DNA of 64,000 nt from Chitinophaga flava (GCF_003308995.1 NZ_QFFJ01000001.1:2294001-2358000); one strand, 5' to 3'; shown: positions 16,859-26,184, numbered from the stretch's first letter. The notes: generated from the letters alone by a model not told the origin. Numbers and translations: made by a program.

Positions 16859-17245
16859 ATGTCTTTTAAAGCAACCATGCTGCTGGAAGGGGAAGAAATG
16901 AATGTACTGGAATGTCATTTTACCTTTTCACAGCCTACAGACCATAGCGGCAAGCCCTCCCACAAGCCTCGCGGGGGAACCGTTATTATTATTATCGAGT
17001 CTAACGGGAGCACCCGGCTTTTTGACTGGATGATTTCCAATACCAGCACTAAAAGCGGTGTGATTACTTTTTTACGGCGTGATGCCTTGTCGCGGATGAA
17101 AGAATTACGGTTCTCCGATGCGTATTGCGTCAGGTACACCGAATATTTTAATGCCAGCGGAGCACATCCTATGCAGGTGAAGATGAAGCTTTCAGCCCGT
17201 GAGCTGTTGCTGAATCAGTCTGTATACCGGAATCCGTGGCCCTAA
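16859..17245 (+). CDS. tssD: Type VI secretion system tube protein Hcp (TssD), Bacteroidota type
   Basis: A 128-residue protein starting MSFKATMLLEGEEMNVLECHF, the usual opening of Bacteroidota TssD proteins. It has a central PRGGTVIIIIES strand, then TRLFDWMI, KSGVITFLRRDA, MKELRFSDAYCVRYTEYF, and ends with MKLSARELLLNQSVYRNPWP. The length and order fit the subtype-iii T6SS Hcp, which forms the hexameric tube on which effectors ride. It lies directly ahead of vgrG. No sheath or baseplate genes are in the window, so this is an orphan Hcp-VgrG-effector cassette that would need a main T6SS locus elsewhere. Confidence 0.88.
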   Translation: MSFKATMLLEGEEMNVLECHFTFSQPTDHSGKPSHKPRGGTVIIIIESNGSTRLFDWMISNTSTKSGVITFLRRDALSRMKELRFSDAYCVRYTEYFNASGAHPMQVKMKLSARELLLNQSVYRNPWP

Positions 17246-17293
17246 GCGATATTCGTATATACTTCACTGTTAACCCAATAAATTTTATTGTTT

Positions 17294-19078
17294 ATGCCCT
17301 TAAATACATTAACCAGTATATCTGTTGACGGGAAAACTTTTTTCCACTTCCGGGAGCTGACCATCGATCAGCGTATAGACGGACATCATACGTTTGAATT
17401 ATATATTAACCAGGAATGGCTGGTTGTTCAGTCAGATGATATTCCGGGCAGCGGGAAAGACCTCCTGGGCAAAGAGATCTGTATTCATATTGCCCCTGCC
17501 GATACTTTACCTCATCTAAAAGCCCTGCATTTCAAAGGGCTGATCACTGCAATCCATACCGGTAAAGAAGGTGATACTTCACAGGGTTTCTGTGTACTGA
17601 AAGGAACAGACCCGGGCATCGTACTCGACGGGGAGCCACAGCTGCAGGTATATGAAGTCCAGACACTGGCAGATATCGCCCGGCATTGTTTAAAACCACT
17701 GGCGCCTTATAGCCATTCTCTGATAGCTCCTGGTAACACGACATCCCATCCCTATCTGGTGCAGTACAAGGAAAGTAATTTTATTTTTCTGCAGCGGCTG
17801 GCGGCACGCTTCGGTGAATGGTTCTTCTATAATGGCCAGCAGATGGTTTTCGGCTCCTATGCTCCGGCAAAAATCACCTTGCAGCATCCTGCCGAACTAG
17901 TGAACTTTGATATCCGGCTGCAACTGGTTTCGAACAACCGCTGCTTCATCAGTTATGATTATCATCAGGGTAGCAGCATTAGTCATGATGTACCTGCCGC
18001 CCGCAATGCCGGCACCCATCCCCTCACGAGCATTACGCAACAAGCCAGCCGGCAAATTTATCAGCAGGGCGGTACAGAAAAACGGACATGCGTTATAACA
18101 GATTTATTAACACAGGCAAGGCTACACGAAAGACGACAACAATCAACCAGTGTACAGCTAACCGGCTGTAGTGAAAACCCCGGTATCCGTATCGGCGACA
18201 TTATACAGGCAGCAGAGTCAATCCCCACGCAGGACCTGGAAGGAACCTTCACCGTCACACATCTTATCCATCACTGCCAGGGAGATGGCGCGTACTATAA
18301 CCAGTTCACCAGCACTCCCAGCGACAGCTGTATTCCCTCCGGTTATAATGGCATTCCCCCCTACTGCGAAGCACAGAGCGCCATTGTAACCGACAACCAT
18401 GATCCGGAAGGAATGGGACGCATCCGCATCCGGCATCACTGGCAGCAGCAGGGCAGTTCACCCTGGATAAGGCTGATAACCCCGCATAGTGGCGCCGGCA
18501 AAGGTTTTTATTTTATACCCGAAAAAGGGGAAGAAGTATGGGTCGACTTTGAAGGAGGAGATCCGGAACTTCCGTTTGCCACCGGAACCGTCTATAACGG
18601 TAAAGCCAATACGAAATTCAGTGATCCCGACAACAATATCAAAATTATCAAAACGCGCAGCGGGCACACCATACAGATGGATGACAGCCAGGGAGCAGAA
18701 CAGCTGCAGATACACGACCACAACGGTAATATTATTCAGTTGGATACCCATCATGGTAATATCACTATCACCTCTCCCGGGCATTTGCATCTTAAAGCGC
18801 GGCAGATCAGCATAGAAGCCAGCGAACAGCTCGATCTTCATGCAGGAGAAAACATCACCCAGGGAGCCGGAGAAAACTTTAGTCTTTATGCAGGTAACCA
18901 TACAACCATATTATCTACCCACATCATACAACAGGCGCAGGAAAGTTTTACGCGCACCTCGCGCAGACTGGAAGAACAGGCAGAGAGTATCCTGCTCAAT
19001 AGTATCAAGGAAGACCTGACACTGGTATCGTCGGGGACAATTGCTATTAACAGTGTGGAAAAAATAAAACTGTCCTGA
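17294..19078 (+). CDS. vgrG: Type VI secretion system spike protein VgrG (TssI)
   Basis: A 594-residue spike protein. The N-terminal phage gpD-like part contains FRELTIDQRIDGHHTFELYI and the region VQYKESNFIFLQRLAARFGEWFFYNG typical of VgrG (about residues 155-180). The gp5-like OB fold carries AIVTDNHDPEGMGRIRIRH, SPWIRLITPHSG and EEVWVDFEGGDPELP. The C-terminus is a beta-helix needle with repeats such as QLQIHDHNGNIIQLDTHHGN. The ATG at 17294 is preferred to the TTG two codons earlier. It is followed after 1 nt by the PAAR-like effector gene, so the effector probably caps this spike. Confidence 0.9.
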   Translation: MPLNTLTSISVDGKTFFHFRELTIDQRIDGHHTFELYINQEWLVVQSDDIPGSGKDLLGKEICIHIAPADTLPHLKALHFKGLITAIHTGKEGDTSQGFCVLKGTDPGIVLDGEPQLQVYEVQTLADIARHCLKPLAPYSHSLIAPGNTTSHPYLVQYKESNFIFLQRLAARFGEWFFYNGQQMVFGSYAPAKITLQHPAELVNFDIRLQLVSNNRCFISYDYHQGSSISHDVPAARNAGTHPLTSITQQASRQIYQQGGTEKRTCVITDLLTQARLHERRQQSTSVQLTGCSENPGIRIGDIIQAAESIPTQDLEGTFTVTHLIHHCQGDGAYYNQFTSTPSDSCIPSGYNGIPPYCEAQSAIVTDNHDPEGMGRIRIRHHWQQQGSSPWIRLITPHSGAGKGFYFIPEKGEEVWVDFEGGDPELPFATGTVYNGKANTKFSDPDNNIKIIKTRSGHTIQMDDSQGAEQLQIHDHNGNIIQLDTHHGNITITSPGHLHLKARQISIEASEQLDLHAGENITQGAGENFSLYAGNHTTILSTHIIQQAQESFTRTSRRLEEQAESILLNSIKEDLTLVSSGTIAINSVEKIKLS

Positions 19079-19079
19079 T

Positions 19080-22000
19080 ATGACCGAACAATCTGTTACC
19101 CCCACAACCCCGGCCCGGCACCTGGTTTGCGAAGGCGCCCTCTGTAGCTGCGACAAAGCAGCAGCGCCCATACCGATTAAAGTCATTTCACATCAGCGAT
19201 ATTATATTCATGGCATCGGAACTTCGAGGCTGATAGTGACCAGTCATGAAAATGATCAGCGTGCCCTGAATTTCGGCAGTTGCCTGGCCACCAGCCCACC
19301 GCTACCCTGCACAGCGGCACTATTATGGCGTATTCCTGTCTCCCAGCAGCGTATACAGCTGGCCAATGGGGCCTATCCCCTGCCAGACAATGCAACCGCC
19401 ACCTGTATTGCTAAAGGAGGGCAAATACATATACTGACACATGGACAGCTGCCCGGCGACAGCAGCCATCACAGCCAGTTTGAACCAGACAGCTTACCAT
19501 CATCAGACAACACTACCACAATACCTCCGGTCCCGTCGTCTGATCTTCCGGAAACACGTTCCAACACCATTGTAAGCCTTTCCGGCCCGGATACGGTAAC
19601 AACAGAAGGTTCCTGGGAAGTACAGTTTACCCAGCCACCCACACCGGAAGATATCAGCCTCCTGCATTGGGTGCTGGAAGATGAACAAGGCCATCAGGAA
19701 AATACGTTGCATGGAAACATCCGTTTCACATACCGCTTCCAGATACATGGTCAGTTTACCCTGCGAGTGTTTGGTGGAGCAACATCTGAAACCATGTTAT
19801 CCCAAACGATTGAAGTAGTACCATCCGGCCTTAGCAGCACACATACGCTTTGCAGACCAGGAGAAACTGTCACCTTCACCCTCCATACCAACCCAACAGA
19901 CCATCCCATAAACTGGATACAAACCGATGAAAAAAGCAACAGTAGCCCCCTTGCAACAACATCCACGAACAGTATTCAACAGACCTTTGTACAGCCCGGC
20001 AGCTATGTAATACAGGCCATCACTCCGCAACAAACCTGGCAGCAGTCTATTACGGTCTGCTACAACCGGATTCAATCCATCCATACAGATCAGCCTACCA
20101 TCACCGGTTCCACTATCATTTTTCATATTCAGCAGATGGTATTTCCGGAGATGAACCTTCCTGAGAAAAATAAATTGCACTGGAAACTGGAAGGTCCGGA
20201 AAACATCCACTGTCAAGGCTTACAGGACTTCCGTCATCATTTTACATTAAGTGGGAATTATATACTGTATGCCTATCTGTACGATATACACCAGGAAGCA
20301 AAACTGCAGTTCACCGTAAAAACAGCGATGGTACATAGCGGTAAGTGGATTGATGCTGACGGACAGGTGATCCGTCAGGCTGGGTACGACCAGGAAATCG
20401 GCCTTTATTTTGAACATACCGGACTGGAAACACAAAGGGTACAGCTGGAAATATATGCCAGACAAACTTTACGAACGATCCTCGTTTTAGCAGAGACCTT
20501 ACAGCTGCCTGCCAGTAAAAAAGTATATTACCAACTAGACACCCATAAAAGCCTCCAACAAAAAATTCCTCAAACATGGAACGGCCGGGAAGCCTATCTC
20601 TACTTTCAGATCAAAACAACCGCCTTTCCTCTTTTACATAGTGACCGTACCTTTCCTGGTAACTATACAGAACATCTGTTGATCACCGAAAAACAACAGA
20701 TCGTGAAAGCCTATTTCACCGATATGCAAGAGCAACGCACCTATTTTGTTACTGATCATCATCGGGAAATAGCTTTAAAAATATATGCCATCAATCTTAA
20801 CAATACTGTCCTCGACATCACCTTATTACGCCTGCAGAGCCCCCACCACCTGCAACGTCCTCTTACACTATACCCTATTACAGCATTGCAGCCACAGCTC
20901 ACTCAGCATACCGTTTTACACCGCTGTCAATGTACTGTAGATAAAAAAGGAACTGTCTTCCTGAAAGTACCACTCAACACCCTTCAGCACTACTCGCTGA
21001 TCTATGCATTGATAAAATTGCCGGGATTTAATGCTGTATACACCCCGAAAATTTTAGTGTATCCCGCCGAATGCATAAAACTAAAAGATCCCCTAAAAGC
21101 CAGTGCCAGCACAGTCATAGAACGGGTTTCCATACGTCGTCAGCAGTCTTGTGAATCTCTTGTTTGGGGCAGCAGGGTAAGCTGTGCCTTCAGGAAGAAA
21201 GTCATCAATATTGCCCAAAAACTTCAAGCCGATCCTAACCACCTGATGACCTGTATGGCCTTCGAAACTGGTGGATCCTTCCTCCCACATCTGCTCAGCG
21301 GATACCGGCCGGCGAATACGCCAGCACCTGAAGCCATTACGGATAAACAATTGGGGAAACATGCGGTAGGGTTAGTGCAGTTTACAGGAACGGGTATTGA
21401 TCATCTAAACAGTCGATGGAAACTGGATGTTTCCAAAAGAAAACTCGTCCGGATGACTGCAGAAGAACAACTGAAGTACGTCTATTTCTACCTGCTGGAA
21501 TTCAAAGGAAAATTAAATACACTGGAAGACTTTTATATGACCATCTTAAAACCAGAAGGAACAGGCAAAAGCGAGCAATATGTGGTATTTAGTGAAGCGC
21601 TAGATGAAAGAATGGGAAAACAATGGTATGAAAAAAATCAAGGACTTGACTTTAATAACGATACCATTATAACCAAAAAAGAAGTCAGCATTATTATTCA
21701 CAAAAAATATACTGAAGGATTAAATTACAAAAACGAATGTTCAGTTAATTGCCCTCTACACCTTAATGAACAATCAACTCATCAATCTCAATGGCACCAT
21801 CCGACAGACCACCTACAGCTGAGGGGATGGTATGATTGCTGGGCTCCGGAAAGAAGCAAGTATGGATATATCCCTGAAAGAAAAAGCGGAAAACACCAGG
21901 GACTGGATTTTTATGCTCCTATTGGATCCCCTATTTACGCCTGTGTTGATGGAGTTATTACGGAGTCCTATTATTCAGACTCTTATGGATATGTTGTTAT

Positions 22001-22301
22001 ACTTAATGGCGAATATGACAATGAAAGTTATTACTTTTTTTATGCTCACCTGAAAGACAAACCCCTTTATGAACCAGGAATTAATGTAAAAGCAGGCAGT
22101 ATTATTGGCTACACCGGAAAAACCGGAAATGCTATTCATATGAGAACAGAACAGGAGCATTTACATTTTGAAATTCGTGTCAGTGACAAGGTAGGAAGAG
22201 GATTGGATCAAAGAATAGACCCGCTGCAATTGATAAAAGAACTTAATCAATACCCAATTATTAACCCTGATAAAAACAATCAATATGCAAAAAATACTTG
22301 A
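19080..22301 (+). CDS. T6SS effector: PAAR-like (DUF4280) N-terminus, lysozyme-like domain and M23 endopeptidase
   Basis: A 1073-residue multidomain protein. Residues 1-125 look like the DUF4280/PAAR-like spike tip (CEGALCSCDKAAAPIPIKV, FGSCLATSPPLPCTAALLWR). From about 160 to 430 lie PKD/Ig-like units (for example HWVLEDEQG, NWIQTDEK, LHWKLEG), then beta-rich sequence. A lysozyme-like domain follows, with MAFETGG placing Glu729 as the candidate acid, and AVGLVQFTGTG. An EF-hand-type loop DFNNDTIITKKE begins at 857. The C-terminus is an M23 metallopeptidase with H939xxxD943 (HQGLDFYAP), YAHL and H1027xH1029 (HLHFE). It probably cuts both glycan and peptide bonds of rival peptidoglycan after T6SS delivery. 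The gene overlaps the next by 17 nt. Confidence 0.83.
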   Translation: MTEQSVTPTTPARHLVCEGALCSCDKAAAPIPIKVISHQRYYIHGIGTSRLIVTSHENDQRALNFGSCLATSPPLPCTAALLWRIPVSQQRIQLANGAYPLPDNATATCIAKGGQIHILTHGQLPGDSSHHSQFEPDSLPSSDNTTTIPPVPSSDLPETRSNTIVSLSGPDTVTTEGSWEVQFTQPPTPEDISLLHWVLEDEQGHQENTLHGNIRFTYRFQIHGQFTLRVFGGATSETMLSQTIEVVPSGLSSTHTLCRPGETVTFTLHTNPTDHPINWIQTDEKSNSSPLATTSTNSIQQTFVQPGSYVIQAITPQQTWQQSITVCYNRIQSIHTDQPTITGSTIIFHIQQMVFPEMNLPEKNKLHWKLEGPENIHCQGLQDFRHHFTLSGNYILYAYLYDIHQEAKLQFTVKTAMVHSGKWIDADGQVIRQAGYDQEIGLYFEHTGLETQRVQLEIYARQTLRTILVLAETLQLPASKKVYYQLDTHKSLQQKIPQTWNGREAYLYFQIKTTAFPLLHSDRTFPGNYTEHLLITEKQQIVKAYFTDMQEQRTYFVTDHHREIALKIYAINLNNTVLDITLLRLQSPHHLQRPLTLYPITALQPQLTQHTVLHRCQCTVDKKGTVFLKVPLNTLQHYSLIYALIKLPGFNAVYTPKILVYPAECIKLKDPLKASASTVIERVSIRRQQSCESLVWGSRVSCAFRKKVINIAQKLQADPNHLMTCMAFETGGSFLPHLLSGYRPANTPAPEAITDKQLGKHAVGLVQFTGTGIDHLNSRWKLDVSKRKLVRMTAEEQLKYVYFYLLEFKGKLNTLEDFYMTILKPEGTGKSEQYVVFSEALDERMGKQWYEKNQGLDFNNDTIITKKEVSIIIHKKYTEGLNYKNECSVNCPLHLNEQSTHQSQWHHPTDHLQLRGWYDCWAPERSKYGYIPERKSGKHQGLDFYAPIGSPIYACVDGVITESYYSDSYGYVVILNGEYDNESYYFFYAHLKDKPLYEPGINVKAGSIIGYTGKTGNAIHMRTEQEHLHFEIRVSDKVGRGLDQRIDPLQLIKELNQYPIINPDKNNQYAKNT

Positions 22302-22710
22302 ACAAATTTTCTCGAAAGTCATTTTGGGATTTTTCATTAATGGATGCAACCCAATATCTGGCTTTAATAATTTATCTATGTGGCAAGGACATTATGAACT
22401 CAGCACATCGAGAGATGAAATCATGAATGACATGCAAGTTGGTACCTTTTATGAGCTCAACATCAACAGTGATAGCTGCCTGTTTACTGCCAACGGCATA
22501 CAGTATGCATTTAGCAACATGTGTTCTCTTTCAGAGAAAAATGATACGCTTACAGGTTACTATGCTTATGACACCCGTGGCTTCCAGCTCTATAAACAAA
22601 TAAATACGCCCTTATTCAAAATCTTCAAAAAAGCTGATCAATATTATATTATTTCCAGTGCCATTCTGGAGGATACCAGCAAATCCTATGTATTAAAACG
22701 TACCCTATGA
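22285..22710 (+). CDS. Small lipoprotein, candidate immunity protein of the T6SS effector
   Basis: A 141-residue protein whose N-terminus has a hydrophobic stretch ending in FFINGCNP, a possible though unusual lipobox with Cys21. The mature part begins WQGHYELS and ends YVLKRTL, a pattern seen in small Bacteroidota lipoproteins such as DUF5991 members (weak resemblance, from memory). It overlaps the effector gene by 17 nt and the next gene by ATGA, so it is translationally coupled. A periplasmic immunity protein against a peptidoglycan-degrading effector would be exported or lipid-anchored, which fits. The function is inferred from position only. Confidence 0.6.
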   Translation: MQKILEQIFSKVILGFFINGCNPISGFNNLSMWQGHYELSTSRDEIMNDMQVGTFYELNINSDSCLFTANGIQYAFSNMCSLSEKNDTLTGYYAYDTRGFQLYKQINTPLFKIFKKADQYYIISSAILEDTSKSYVLKRTL

Positions 22711-23189
22711 AGACAAAAAATTCAATAGCTTTATACCGAAATAAACCGTGTACCGTGAATAGAGCTATTATCCTCATATCTTTTTCCATACTATCCTTTG
22801 TAGCCTGTAATCCTGCTACTGAGGCCGGCAGCCAGCAGAGCAACAGTAAAGGTATTATGTCATCCAGGGTGGCCAAGCCGACAGCCTTCAAACTGAGTGG
22901 CGGGCATCCTGACAGCAGTAATGCTACCTTTGCTTTATCAGGCATTACCGTATCGTTTGTCAATACAACTGAAGCTCTTCAGACTATCAGCATTCAACAA
23001 AATGAGAAACGGCTGATCAATTATATCCGGGCTTTTGATACCACAGAGAAAGTGTTGCCTACGCCTTATCTCACGATCAATGGGAAAGACACTGTCATCA
23101 CTTTCAATATCCGGCAAGATGCATTCCGCTTCAGGATAAAAGACAACAAAGCCACTTACACCAAAACACGGGACACTACCCGTGTTTAA
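22707..23189 (+). CDS. Small lipoprotein of unknown function, second immunity candidate
   Basis: A 160-residue protein with a hydrophobic N-terminal segment ending ILSFVACNPATEAG, a lipobox with Cys34, after a long basic leader. The mature protein has beta-type sequence (FALSGITVSFVNTTEALQTISI, YLTINGKDTVITFNI). No family was recognised. The ATG overlaps the preceding stop (ATGA), so it belongs to the same transcript as the T6SS effector. It may be a second immunity protein, perhaps one for each enzymatic domain, or an unrelated passenger. A short hairpin CACGGG...CCCGTG with TTT (23167-23187) overlaps the stop codon. Confidence 0.65.
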   Translation: MKTKNSIALYRNKPCTVNRAIILISFSILSFVACNPATEAGSQQSNSKGIMSSRVAKPTAFKLSGGHPDSSNATFALSGITVSFVNTTEALQTISIQQNEKRLINYIRAFDTTEKVLPTPYLTINGKDTVITFNIRQDAFRFRIKDNKATYTKTRDTTRV

Positions 23190-23199
23190 CCGATGATAT

Positions 23200-23229
23200 A
23201 AAAAAGGCTGGCCATAAATATGGCCAGCC
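23200..23229 (-). terminator. Terminator of the TonB receptor gene
   Basis: Reading the minus strand, GGCTGGCCAT pairs with ATGGCCAGCC and is followed by TTTTTT. It may also serve the T6SS cassette arriving from the other side. Confidence 0.85.
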
Positions 23230-23259
23230 TGCTATGACTGAAATAATCCGGACAAAAGC

Positions 23260-25710
23260 CTATTTAAAATCAATAGGAATTGCCAGTTTAACACTAAAAT
23301 TACGACCAACATTGAACACTCCCTGGCGACCTGTCAATTCATTAACAGGAGCATATTTCAGCCTGCTCAGGTGGTTCTGATATGCCACGTCTGTGAAGTT
23401 ATTCACAGCAAAATGCAGCGAGAACAGTGTTTTATTATGTTTGTTGACAAACTCTGACCCTAGTCCGGCATTGAACAATGTATATCCTTTGGTGGATGTT
23501 TCTGTTTCGTAGGCATCAAAAACATTATTCTGCGCGAAATTCATATCCATCTGTACACCGATATAAGCGTTACGCAACGGTCCTCCTACTTTTTTGAATT
23601 TGCCTTTCAACTCAGACAACCATCTCGCAGCAGGGATATTAGGCAGATTTTTAGTAGAATCGGTAGCATTGGATGCAGTACCTCTCACGTAAGAGAATGT
23701 ATTTTCGAAATGCAGCCAGTCTATCGGATGAGGATGGATGTCCAGCATCAGCTCACCACCATACAGGTTTGCATTTGCCTGCTGGTATTTAAAGGCGGCG
23801 AAGCCTTCAGCATTGTTCTCCACGGGAATGGAATCTGTCCCCGCAGCATTGAACAGTTTGCGGGAGAAAATAAAATTATTGATGTGACTGTAAAACAGGC
23901 TGGCGGTAAGGGATACGTGCTGTGTGTTAAAATCTACACCCGCGTCCACCTGTGTACTTACTTCCGGCTTCAGGTCCTGGTTTCCATATTCGTATTTAAT
24001 AGTTCCTTCATGCACGCCATTGGCAGCCAGTTCGGCAATGTTAGGTGCACGGAAACCACGGGCAGCGTTTAACTTCAGCACCACACGGTCACTGGCTTCA
24101 TAGCTGAGGCCCACACTTCCGGACACATTGGAAAAGTTACGGTTGAATTTCTCAAATTTGGTTTCACCGGTTGGTGCCGGTTTCCCGTTCGCATCCAGAA
24201 ACAGTGCCTGGGAATGCAGGGAACGGGTATCAAAACGCAGACCACCACTCAAGGTGAGCTTCTTAAATGTTTTGCTGGTTACTGCAAAAGCACCGAAATC
24301 AAACAGGTCATATGATGGAATCAGGAATTCCTCTCCTTTGTTACCGTTGTTCTGTTGCATACCATTTACGCCTACACTGGTCTGCCAGCCGTTCATTTCA
24401 GGCAGATAGTATTTTGCAGCGTAATTGAATGTTTTCAGATTGAGCCAGAGTCCGGGGGTATTGGGATTGAGCACATCTCCGTATTCGCGGCGCTGGTTCC
24501 ACTGATAACCCAGCGTAAGCCCGATACGACCTCCATTGTGTAGATACAGACTGTTGTCCCATACCAGCTTCTGGTGGTTGATCTGTTGTTTGGGCACCGT
24601 CATACTGTAGGACTTGTTGTCACTACCGGTGGTAGGTACTTCTTCCGCTGTACCGTTATTATTGATGGGTTTCAGGAATCTCCCTTCACTGTCACGTTCT
24701 CCTTCTACCAGGCCCAGGTGCTGATTAAAGGAAGTAAAGCTGAGGCGGGAGAAACCCCATTGTTTATTGATACCAATGTTGGCGCCATAGTTAGTGTTGT
24801 TAAAGCGGGAGTTAAATACGTAATCGTCGTATTTGTTTTTATAATCGTGGGCTTGTTTTTGTGTGATATAGGCGCCCCAGCTGAAACCGTTGTTATTACC
24901 GGCAATATCAGCGTGATAGGCCATCAGACCGTTATTAGTCTGATAGTTGGCTTCTACATTACCTTTTATTTTCCCCTGAGGCAAAGTAGCAGGAGGAACG
25001 ATATTTACAACGCCAGCGAGCGCATCTGAGCCATATACGAGGGAAGACGGGCCTTTGAGCACTTCAATTTTGCTGACATTATAATCGTCGATTTCGATGC
25101 CATGCTCATCGCCCCATTGCTGTCCTTCCTGACGGATGCCATCACCCACCACGACTACACGGTTGTAACCCAGACCGCGAATAAATGGCTTGGAGATAGC
25201 CGGGCCAGTAGAAAGCTGGCTCACTCCTGGCACTTTAGCGATCGCATCGATGATATTGGTAGAGATATTATCATCCAGGTAATCCCGACGGATAATGCTG
25301 ATGGGTGTAGGTGTTTTTTTCACAGAAGTAGCCAGGTTCACACCAGTAATCACTACTTCATTTTTTTCGATGAGTGTTTCAGACAGATCAAAATCTTTGG
25401 CCGTGTTTCCGCTGATGTTAACCGTTTCCGTATATGCGGCATAACCCATGGAATGCACTTCCACAATATATTTTCCTTTAGGCAGGTTTTTGATGGTATA
25501 ATTTCCCTGGTTATCCGTGGCTGCGCCTACATGCAGATCCGGCAGATAGATGGTGGCACCGGGGATAGGCGTATGTGTGTTTTTGTCTGTCACTTTACCA
25601 GTGAGCACATTGGAAAAAGTACCCTCTTCTGGGTTTCCGGCATAGGCGGATGGTTGTATCAACAACAGGGCGCCCATTAATCCGAGTATAAATACACGCA
25701 AATAATGCAT
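23260..25710 (-). CDS. TonB-dependent receptor with carboxypeptidase-regulatory-like N-terminus
   Basis: An 816-residue outer-membrane receptor. A signal peptide (1-24, ending SAYAG) is followed by a carboxypeptidase-regulatory-like domain (LTGKVTDKNTHTPIPGATIYL, about 35-115), the plug (DAIAKVPGVSQL, FIRGLGYNRVVVVGDGIRQEGQQWGDEHGIE, KIEVLKGPSSLVYGSDALAGVVNI) and a barrel ending in NFSVKLAIPIDFK. There is no STN domain, so it is a transport rather than a sigma-signalling receptor. The small His/Cys-rich gene 86 nt upstream suggests a metal or metallophore substrate. That link is inference. Confidence 0.87.
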   Translation of the reverse strand: MHYLRVFILGLMGALLLIQPSAYAGNPEEGTFSNVLTGKVTDKNTHTPIPGATIYLPDLHVGAATDNQGNYTIKNLPKGKYIVEVHSMGYAAYTETVNISGNTAKDFDLSETLIEKNEVVITGVNLATSVKKTPTPISIIRRDYLDDNISTNIIDAIAKVPGVSQLSTGPAISKPFIRGLGYNRVVVVGDGIRQEGQQWGDEHGIEIDDYNVSKIEVLKGPSSLVYGSDALAGVVNIVPPATLPQGKIKGNVEANYQTNNGLMAYHADIAGNNNGFSWGAYITQKQAHDYKNKYDDYVFNSRFNNTNYGANIGINKQWGFSRLSFTSFNQHLGLVEGERDSEGRFLKPINNNGTAEEVPTTGSDNKSYSMTVPKQQINHQKLVWDNSLYLHNGGRIGLTLGYQWNQRREYGDVLNPNTPGLWLNLKTFNYAAKYYLPEMNGWQTSVGVNGMQQNNGNKGEEFLIPSYDLFDFGAFAVTSKTFKKLTLSGGLRFDTRSLHSQALFLDANGKPAPTGETKFEKFNRNFSNVSGSVGLSYEASDRVVLKLNAARGFRAPNIAELAANGVHEGTIKYEYGNQDLKPEVSTQVDAGVDFNTQHVSLTASLFYSHINNFIFSRKLFNAAGTDSIPVENNAEGFAAFKYQQANANLYGGELMLDIHPHPIDWLHFENTFSYVRGTASNATDSTKNLPNIPAARWLSELKGKFKKVGGPLRNAYIGVQMDMNFAQNNVFDAYETETSTKGYTLFNAGLGSEFVNKHNKTLFSLHFAVNNFTDVAYQNHLSRLKYAPVNELTGRQGVFNVGRNFSVKLAIPIDFK

Positions 25711-25796
25711 AATTGACGAATAAGAAATAAGAAAACAATAAATACCACTGGCTGGTTCATGACAACCAGGTAAACAGTGCAGTGTAAAAGAAGAAA

Positions 25797-26129
25797 TCAG
25801 GCGATTCCGGATGGTGGCGCCCTGGGAGAAAGGTCCCGGTGAGTATCATAGCTGGTTTCCGGCAGGTCCTGCGGATGAAAGACCCAAATCACCAGCCATA
25901 CCGGTGCTATAAAGGTTGTGGTATATTGTTCGTAAGGCTCTACCCCTATCTGCAGAAATTCACAGTGGCGGTGGTGCTCTGAAATCGTTATTCCGCCGGC
26001 CGGGCAACGCTCGTCTTTTGTATCGTGGTGACCGGCAAACGCGTGTATAAATTCCCGTGGGAGCGTATTAAATGTAAATACTCCCAGCAGGATGATAGCT
26101 AATACTCTTTGTATGTAGTTTTTATACAC
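25797..26129 (-). CDS. Small His/Cys-rich membrane protein, possibly metal-linked
   Basis: A 110-residue protein, GTG start, with a hydrophobic segment at about 8-24 (VLAIILLGVFTFNTLP), a polar loop containing AFAGHHDT and EHHRHCEFLQI, a second hydrophobic stretch (FIAPVWLVIWVF) and a tail SPRAPPSGIA. Clustered His and Cys suggest metal binding on the periplasmic side. I recall comparable small proteins with an RxPP-type tail beside TonB receptor genes in Bacteroidota, but assign no family. The gene precedes the receptor by 86 nt and has a strong promoter 5 nt before the start codon. An intergenic hairpin (CTGGTT 25752-25757 with AACCAG 25764-25769) separates the two genes. Confidence 0.68.
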   Translation of the reverse strand: MYKNYIQRVLAIILLGVFTFNTLPREFIHAFAGHHDTKDERCPAGGITISEHHRHCEFLQIGVEPYEQYTTTFIAPVWLVIWVFHPQDLPETSYDTHRDLSPRAPPSGIA

Positions 26130-26134
26130 AGCAG

Positions 26135-26163
26135 CAAAGGTAATAAACTTTACTCATTTGCAA
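26135..26163 (-). promoter_or_regulatory. Promoter of the small His/Cys-rich gene and TonB receptor, probably leaderless
   Basis: On the minus strand TTG (26163-26161), an 18-nt spacer and TACCTTTG (26142-26135) match the consensus. The GTG start codon follows after 5 nt. Confidence 0.7.
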
Positions 26164-26184
26164 CATTGCTGCATTTATTTTGCA

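Noticed and set aside
16859..23189. Interpretation of the VgrG/Hcp genes as prophage tail genes
   Set aside because: No capsid, terminase, tape-measure or lysis genes are present, and the Hcp and PAAR-like proteins fit the T6SS families.
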